In this document: positions 59,462 to 64,000 of the stretch, one piece after another
Numbering within the stretch: the stretch's first letter is position 1
Layout of the letters: the number at the start of each line of letters is the position of its first letter
Assembly (NCBI GenBank): GCA_035310985.1
Contig: DATGDH010000133.1
Span: 1 to 64,000, forward strand
DNA: 64,000 nt
Reading direction: 5' to 3'
Source of the DNA: DAHVFK01 sp035310985
GTDB taxonomy: Bacteria > Pseudomonadota > Gammaproteobacteria > Burkholderiales > SG8-39
The notes under the pieces: generated by a model
Told to the model about the DNA's origin: nothing
Databases searched by the model: none
What the model saw: only the letters and a program-made list of their open reading frames with translations
Position numbers and translations under genes: made by a program

Positions 59462-59468
59462 CGAACCT

Positions 59469-59502
59469 GTCGAAAGCTCGACGTTTCACTTGCATGCTTT
59501 CG
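59469..59502 (+). promoter_or_regulatory. Inverted repeats upstream of the pilin promoter
   Basis: GTCGA-AAGC-TCGAC (59469-59482) is a perfect short palindrome. CGAAAGC (59471-59477) is also complementary to GCTTTCG (59496-59502). They lie 35-70 bases before the -24 box and are candidates for response-regulator binding. They are short, and the claim is tentative. Confidence 0.4.
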
Positions 59503-59536
59503 TCCGTAACTCATTGAAAATACAACTACATCTAGC

Positions 59537-59552
59537 GGGCACGGGCTTTGCA
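59537..59552 (+). promoter_or_regulatory. Sigma-54 (-24/-12) promoter of the major pilin gene
   Basis: GGGCACGGGCTTTGCA matches TGGCACG-N4-TTGCW at all but the first base, with GG at 59538-59539 and GC at 59550-59551. Transcription would begin near 59563, leaving about 30 bases and a TAGGGGG ribosome region before ATG 59592. Confidence 0.85.
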
Positions 59553-59591
59553 TAACACTGAATACCCAGTTCCAATTTAGGGGGTAGAACC

Positions 59592-60248
59592 ATGAAAGCA
59601 ATGCAGAAAGGCTTCACGCTTGTCGAGATCGCGATCGTTCTGGTCATCATCGGCCTGTTGCTCGGCGGCATCCTCAAGGGTCAGGAGATGATCACGCAGG
59701 CGAAGATCAAAAACGTGATCGCCGACTTCTCCGGGATCTCGGCCGCGTATCACGGCTACCAGGACCGCTATCGCGCGATTCCCGGGGACGACAAGGGCGC
59801 GTCACGCTGGACCGGCATTAGCGCCTTGGGCGACGGCGATGGCCATGTAATGGGCCTCTACAACAGCGCGACCGCTACCGACGAGTCGCGTCTATGGTGG
59901 GAGGACCTGCGGCGCGCAGGCTTCATTACCGGGACGGGCAACGGCCAGCCCCTGAACGCGGTAAGCGGCATGATCGGCGTGCAGACCGGCGACGGTGCCG
60001 CAGCGCCCGGTCGGGTGCTAAACGGTGCTACGGCCGACGGATTCGCGGGACTCATCATCTGCTCGGCGAATCTGCCGGACAAGATTGCGATTGCGATCGA
60101 CGCGCAGATGGACGACGGCGTGCCGAACGCGGGCACGGTTCGCGCGCAGCTGCAAGCTGCCCTCAACCCGGCGATCGGCACGACGGCGGATACGGCCTAC
60201 GCGGAAACCGGGAACAACAGCTACACGGTCTGCCGCTCGCTCAACTAA
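59592..60248 (+). CDS. Type IV major pilin (MshA-like)
   Basis: A prepilin of 218 residues with the short leader MKAMQKG cut before FTLVEIAIVLVIIGLLLGGI, the conserved helix with Glu 5. The globular domain contains ITQAKIKNVIADFSGISAAY, frequent in MSHA-type pilins, and a C-terminal Cys pair (Cys about 158 and near the end in TVCRSLN) that would form the D-loop disulfide. It stands alone between a sigma-54 promoter and a strong terminator, as expected of the abundant major subunit. Confidence 0.92.
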   Translation: MKAMQKGFTLVEIAIVLVIIGLLLGGILKGQEMITQAKIKNVIADFSGISAAYHGYQDRYRAIPGDDKGASRWTGISALGDGDGHVMGLYNSATATDESRLWWEDLRRAGFITGTGNGQPLNAVSGMIGVQTGDGAAAPGRVLNGATADGFAGLIICSANLPDKIAIAIDAQMDDGVPNAGTVRAQLQAALNPAIGTTADTAYAETGNNSYTVCRSLN

Positions 60249-60271
60249 GCGGCACTCGCCAAAGGAAGGTC

Positions 60272-60300
60272 AAGGCCGGCGCGAGCCGGCCTTTTCTTTT
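60272..60300 (+). terminator. Rho-independent terminator of the pilin gene
   Basis: AAGGCCGGC, loop GCGA, GCCGGCCTT, then TTCTTTTT. A nine-base perfect stem plus T-run, 24 bases after the pilin stop, ending just before the convergent antiporter gene. Confidence 0.92.
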
Positions 60301-60311
60301 TAGACGGCGCT

Positions 60312-62291
60312 TCAGCCCTGCAGCAACCGAGCCTCGGCGAGCGCGATCATCTCGGGCACACCGAGCAGCACGACGACGTCACCCGCCTCGAGGCGCCCGG
60401 CATCCTGCGGCGCGAGCCTGCCGCCGGTTCCCGGACGGCGCACCGCCTTCACTTCCACACCCGCGTCTTCGAGCTTGAGCTCTTCGAGCGTGCGGCCCAC
60501 ACCGTAGGCGTCGGCACCGAGCGTGACGGCGTGCAGCCGCGGCGCGCGTTCTTCGCCGAGCTCGGCCTCGTCGCTCGGGCCGCGAAACAGGCCGCGCAGC
60601 AAGCCATACTGCTGGTCGCGCACCTGGCGCATGCGCCGCACGACGCGCGTCAGCGGCACCCCGATCCAGATGAGAGTGTGCGAGGCGAGCATCAGCCCGG
60701 ACTCGAATGCCTCGGGAACGACCTCGGAAGCGCCCGCGGCGGTGAGCCGCTCGATGTCGCGCTCCTCGTGCGCGCGCACGATGACCGGCACCGCCGGGTT
60801 GAGTTCATGGATGTTGGCGAGCACCCGCGCGGCGGCCGCCGCGTCAGCGAAGGTCACCACGACGGCGGCTGCGCGCGAGATGCCGGCAGCGACCAGCGCC
60901 TCGCGCCGCGCGCAGTCGGCGAATACCACCGTATCCCCGGCGAGCACCGCCTCGCGCACGCGCTCGGGATCGAGATCGAGCGCGACGTAGCGCACCTTCT
61001 CCGCGTCGAGCATGCGCGCGAGATGCTGTCCGTTCCTGCCATAGCCGAGGATGATCACGTGGCGTTCGGACTCGATCGCCTGCACCGCGATGCGGTGCAG
61101 CTCGAGCGAGCGCATCATCCATTCCGAGCGCGCCAGGCGCAGCACGATGCGGTTGCTCGCCGCGATTACGAACGGCGTCGCCAGCATCGACAGGATCATC
61201 GCCGCGAGCAGCGCATGCAGGACCGGCTCGGGCGCTACCGCATCGCGGCGCGCGAGCGCGATCAGCACGAAGCCGAACTCGCCGCCCTGCGCAAGCCCGA
61301 GCGCCACGCGCAGGGCGGTTCCGGGCGGGCTGCCGAACGCCCGCGAAAGAAGAGCAATCAAGCCGAACTTCGCGCCCACAAGCAGCGCCAGCAGCAACAG
61401 TACAAGCACCGGCTCTCCGAGCACCATGCGTACGTCGAGAAGCATGCCAACGGTGATGAAGAACAGCCCGAGCAGCACGTCGCGAAACGGCTTGATATCC
61501 TCCTCGACCTGGTAGCGGTACTCGGTCTCCGAGATGAGCATGCCCGCGAGGAAGGCACCGAGCGCGAGCGAAAGCCCCGCCAGCCCGGTGACGAACGCCA
61601 GCGCCAGCGTGACGAGGAGCACGTTCAGCACGAACAGCTCGCTCGAGCGGCGGCGCGCCACCAGGCCGAGCCAGGTGCGCATCGCGCGCGGACCCACCAG
61701 CACCAACACGCCGAGCGCGAGCGCCGCCTTGGCAAGCGCCAGCGCGATCGCCGCGCCGATTTCGCCCGCGGGTTGCCCCAGCGCGGGGACGAGGATCAGG
61801 AGGGGCACGACCGCCAAGTCCTGGAACAGCAGCACGCCGATGATCTCGCGGCCGTGCGGCGTGTCTAGCTCCATGCGCTCGGCGAGCAGCCTGGAGACGA
61901 TCGCGGTCGAGGACATCGCCGCCGCGCCGCCGAGCGCAATTCCGGTCTGCCATGACCCGCCGAAAGCGACCGCGGCGGCGACGCACAGGGACACCGTGGC
62001 GAGCACCTGCGCGAATCCCAGACCGAACACCACGCGCCGCATCGCCATCAGCTTTGGCATGCTGAATTCCAGCCCGATCGAGAACATCAGGAACACCACC
62101 CCGAACTCGGCGAGCCGCCGCGTCTGCTCGGTGTCCTCGATCAGTCCGAGCGCGTGAGGACCGAGCGCCAGCCCGGTAGCCAGGTAGCCGATGATCGGCG
62201 GTAGCGACAGCCGCCGGCACAGCGCCACCGCGAGGACGCTGCCGGCGAGCAGGACCAGAACCGGCAGCAGCGAAGTACCTACTTCCTGCAT
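60312..62291 (-). CDS. KefB/YbaL-type cation:proton antiporter
   Basis: An inner-membrane antiporter of 659 residues. The Na+/H+ exchanger domain (about 1-385) has twelve or so helices with GIALGGAAAMSSTAIVSRLL and LLFQDLAVVPLLI. A TrkA-N domain (about 410-525; HVIILGYGRNGQHLARMLD) binds nucleotide, and a TrkA-C domain ends the protein (about 570-655). KefB and KefC release K+ in response to glutathione adducts. Whether this member is glutathione-gated cannot be told. Confidence 0.92.
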   Translation of the reverse strand: MQEVGTSLLPVLVLLAGSVLAVALCRRLSLPPIIGYLATGLALGPHALGLIEDTEQTRRLAEFGVVFLMFSIGLEFSMPKLMAMRRVVFGLGFAQVLATVSLCVAAAVAFGGSWQTGIALGGAAAMSSTAIVSRLLAERMELDTPHGREIIGVLLFQDLAVVPLLILVPALGQPAGEIGAAIALALAKAALALGVLVLVGPRAMRTWLGLVARRRSSELFVLNVLLVTLALAFVTGLAGLSLALGAFLAGMLISETEYRYQVEEDIKPFRDVLLGLFFITVGMLLDVRMVLGEPVLVLLLLALLVGAKFGLIALLSRAFGSPPGTALRVALGLAQGGEFGFVLIALARRDAVAPEPVLHALLAAMILSMLATPFVIAASNRIVLRLARSEWMMRSLELHRIAVQAIESERHVIILGYGRNGQHLARMLDAEKVRYVALDLDPERVREAVLAGDTVVFADCARREALVAAGISRAAAVVVTFADAAAAARVLANIHELNPAVPVIVRAHEERDIERLTAAGASEVVPEAFESGLMLASHTLIWIGVPLTRVVRRMRQVRDQQYGLLRGLFRGPSDEAELGEERAPRLHAVTLGADAYGVGRTLEELKLEDAGVEVKAVRRPGTGGRLAPQDAGRLEAGDVVVLLGVPEMIALAEARLLQG

Positions 62292-62338
62292 CGTGGAGAG
62301 GGCGGTCGAAGAGTGGGCTTGGGCTATACTTCTTGTCT

Positions 62339-63376
62339 ATGATAAGCGCAGCGTCAGCGCCGGGACAGGGCGCCCCCGCGGCCCAGCCTGCGTCGCCTCG
62401 CGGCGCAGTGACTCCCGCCGCGCTGGAGCTGGCGCGCAGGGTGCTCGCGATCGAGGCGGACGCGGTGCGAGCGCTTATCGCGCGCATCGACGACAATTTT
62501 CTCGCCGCGGTGTCCCTGATCCTCGAACGGCGCGGACGCGTGGTGGTGAGCGGCATCGGCAAGTCCGGCCACATCGCGCGCAAGGTGGCCTCCACGCTCG
62601 CCAGCACGGGCACACCGGCGTACTTCGTGCACCCGGCCGAGGCGAGCCACGGCGACCTGGGCATGGTCCAGGCGGAGGACGTGTTCATCGGAATCTCCCA
62701 TTCCGGCGAGAGCGAAGAGCTGCTCGCCATCGTCCCGCTCATCAAGCGCCAGGGCGCCAAGCTAATCGCCCTCACCGGCAGCGCGCGATCCACGCTCGCG
62801 CGCGAAGCGGACGTGCATCTCGATGCGGGCGTGGCGCAGGAAGCCTGCCCGCTCAACCTCGCGCCCACCGCCAGCACGACCGCGGCACTCGCGCTCGGAG
62901 ATGCGCTCGCCGTGGCGCTGCTCGATGCGCGCGGCTTCTCGGCCGACGACTTCGCGCGCTCGCACCCGGGCGGCGCGCTCGGCAGGCGACTGCTCACGCA
63001 CGTCGCCGACGTCATGCGACGCGGCGCGGACGTGCCGCGCGTGCCCGACACGGCCAGCCTGCGCCAGGCGGTGCTCGAAATGTCGCGCGGGCGCATGGGC
63101 ATGACCGCCGTCGTCGATACCGACGGGCGGCTGTGCGGCATCTTCACCGACGGGGACCTGCGCCGTGCGCTGGACCGGGTGAGCGACTTCGGCTCGGCGA
63201 TGGTGAGCGACCTGATGACAGCCGCGCCGCGCACGATCCGGCAGGAAGCGCTGGCCGTGGAGGCCGTGCAGCTGATGGAGCGCCACAAGATCAACCAGTT
63301 GCTGGTCGTCGACGAGCGGCAGCGGGTCATCGGCGCGCTCAACATGCACGACCTGTTCCGCGCCAAAGTCATCTGA
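62339..63376 (+). CDS. kdsD: KdsD, arabinose-5-phosphate isomerase
   Basis: It converts ribulose-5-phosphate to arabinose-5-phosphate for KDO synthesis. The SIS domain (about 35-185; SGIGKSGHIARKVASTLAST, FIGISHSGESEELL, AREADVHLDAGVAQEACPLN) is followed by two CBS domains. ATG 62339 is taken; a TTG two codons earlier is possible. A TATACT box (62325-62330) lies so close that the transcript could be almost leaderless. It is divergent from the antiporter. Confidence 0.95.
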   Translation: MISAASAPGQGAPAAQPASPRGAVTPAALELARRVLAIEADAVRALIARIDDNFLAAVSLILERRGRVVVSGIGKSGHIARKVASTLASTGTPAYFVHPAEASHGDLGMVQAEDVFIGISHSGESEELLAIVPLIKRQGAKLIALTGSARSTLAREADVHLDAGVAQEACPLNLAPTASTTAALALGDALAVALLDARGFSADDFARSHPGGALGRRLLTHVADVMRRGADVPRVPDTASLRQAVLEMSRGRMGMTAVVDTDGRLCGIFTDGDLRRALDRVSDFGSAMVSDLMTAAPRTIRQEALAVEAVQLMERHKINQLLVVDERQRVIGALNMHDLFRAKVI

Positions 63377-63380
63377 ACCG

Positions 63381-63917
63381 ATGACCGCGATTTCGGGTGA
63401 CGCGCTGGAGCGCGCTCGACGCGTGCGCCTGATGGTCTTCGACGTGGACGGCGTGATGACCGACGGGCGCCTGTGGTACGGCCCGGAGGGCGAGACGCTC
63501 AAGCAGTTTCACTCGCACGACGGGCACGGGCTGAAGCTGCTCGCCGCGGGCGGCGTGGCGAGCGCGATCCTGAGCGGGCGAAGATCGGCCGCGGTCGAGC
63601 GGCGCGCGGCCGAGCTCGGCATCGCGCACGTGCTGCAGGGTATCGAGGACAAGCGCGCCGCGTGGGAGGCGCTCATCGCCCGCCTCGGCTTGCCGGCCGA
63701 AGCGACGGGCTACGCCGGTGACGACGTCGTCGACCTGCCCGTGCTGAGCCGCTGCGGTTTCGCCTGCGCAACCCGTGAGGCGCCGCGCGCGGTGCGCGAG
63801 CGGGTGCACTACGTGTGCGAGGCCCCGGCGGGCGGCGGCGCAGTGCGCGAGTTGTGCGAGCTGCTGCTGCGCGCACAGGGCACGCTCGATGCGGCGCTGG
63901 CAAGATACCTGGCGTGA
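63381..63917 (+). CDS. kdsC: KdsC, KDO-8-phosphate phosphatase
   Basis: A HAD-type phosphatase of 178 residues without a cap domain. Motif I is VFDVDGVMTDG and motif II is ILSGRRS. The GYAGDDVVDLPVLSRCGFAC segment carries the metal-binding acids. It starts four bases after kdsD and overlaps lptC by four. Confidence 0.95.
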   Translation: MTAISGDALERARRVRLMVFDVDGVMTDGRLWYGPEGETLKQFHSHDGHGLKLLAAGGVASAILSGRRSAAVERRAAELGIAHVLQGIEDKRAAWEALIARLGLPAEATGYAGDDVVDLPVLSRCGFACATREAPRAVRERVHYVCEAPAGGGAVRELCELLLRAQGTLDAALARYLA

Positions 63918-64000
63918 GACTCTCGGCGACCGGGCTCTTTCCGCTCCTGCTGATGGTCTCGCTCGCCCTGCTCACCTATTGGCTCGAGCGCGCCGCGCGC
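63914..64000 (+). CDS. lptC: LptC, LPS export protein, 5' part
   Basis: GTG 63914 overlaps the kdsC stop and opens a frame encoding one N-terminal membrane helix (GLFPLLLMVSLALLTYWLER) before the window ends. This is how LptC, the bitopic link between LptB2FG and LptA, begins. The identification rests on this helix and on the conserved kdsD-kdsC-lptC order. Confidence 0.85.
   Translation, partial: MRLSATGLFPLLLMVSLALLTYWLERAAR

Noticed and set aside
60844..63372. Minus-strand open frame of 842 codons spanning kdsD and part of the antiporter
   Set aside because: It is antisense to kdsD and out of frame with the antiporter, with noncoding composition.
1..64000. CRISPR arrays, rRNA genes and insertion sequences with intact transposases
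   Set aside because: I looked on both strands and found none that I could support.

Overview
The window is a high-G+C chromosomal segment of a betaproteobacterium, probably of the Burkholderiales, Rhodocyclales or Nitrosomonadales type. The evidence is gene order. sspB-sspA follow the cytochrome bc1 genes petABC, and one very long co-directional run goes mlaFEDACB - ABC exporter - bolA-like - murA - hisGDCBHAFIE - hinT - tatABC. KDO and LPS-transport genes (kdsD-kdsC-lptC) close the window. Coding is dense, and most neighbouring genes overlap by 1-8 bases (ATGA, GTGA, TAATG), so transcription is strongly operonic.

Layout. 1-5604: the end of a small membrane-protein gene, then a gene-poor stretch with visibly lower G+C, bracketed by a 32-bp direct repeat of the 3' end of tRNA-Thr. 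It looks like a decayed tRNA-borne island. It carries two PEP-CTERM proteins, each behind a -24/-12 (sigma-54) promoter, and a HEPN-like protein. 5617-9452: sspB, sspA and petABC, with a clear promoter and terminator. 9566-19289: a DegS-like protease overlapping a PAS/sigma-54 activator, then a sigma-54 promoter with tandem upstream palindromes that drives a Liv-type ABC uptake operon ending in an alpha/beta hydrolase and a DpgC-like cofactor-free oxygenase. 19294-24314: a type I secretion ABC/HlyD pair, an AEC carrier, and a free-standing copy of the transporter's C39-like domain behind a duplicated promoter. 24354-39662: the minus-strand run for envelope lipid transport, peptidoglycan, histidine and Tat export.

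39729-60300 is a type IV pilus locus of MSHA type: ATPases, secretin, inner-membrane platform, alignment proteins, minor pilins and a major pilin. Its regulatory and transport parts are split between its two ends. An ABC ATPase overlapping an NtrC-family response regulator sits at the left. A histidine kinase, an ABC-2 permease, a helical-repeat accessory protein and the pilin gene (behind a sigma-54 promoter) sit at the right. A class III adenylate cyclase is embedded in the operon, and the assembly ATPase has a MshEN-like N-terminus. The set resembles the Myxococcus PilS/PilR plus PilG/PilH/PilI arrangement. The kinase and regulator also resemble PrsK/PrsR, which are known to act with sigma-54 on PEP-CTERM genes. 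This is the most interesting system in the window.

60312-64000: a KefB-type cation/proton antiporter, kdsD, kdsC and the start of lptC. In E. coli the kds/lpt cluster lies directly beside mlaF and leads to rpoN. Here the pilus locus sits between these two envelope clusters, and rpoN may lie just beyond the right edge.
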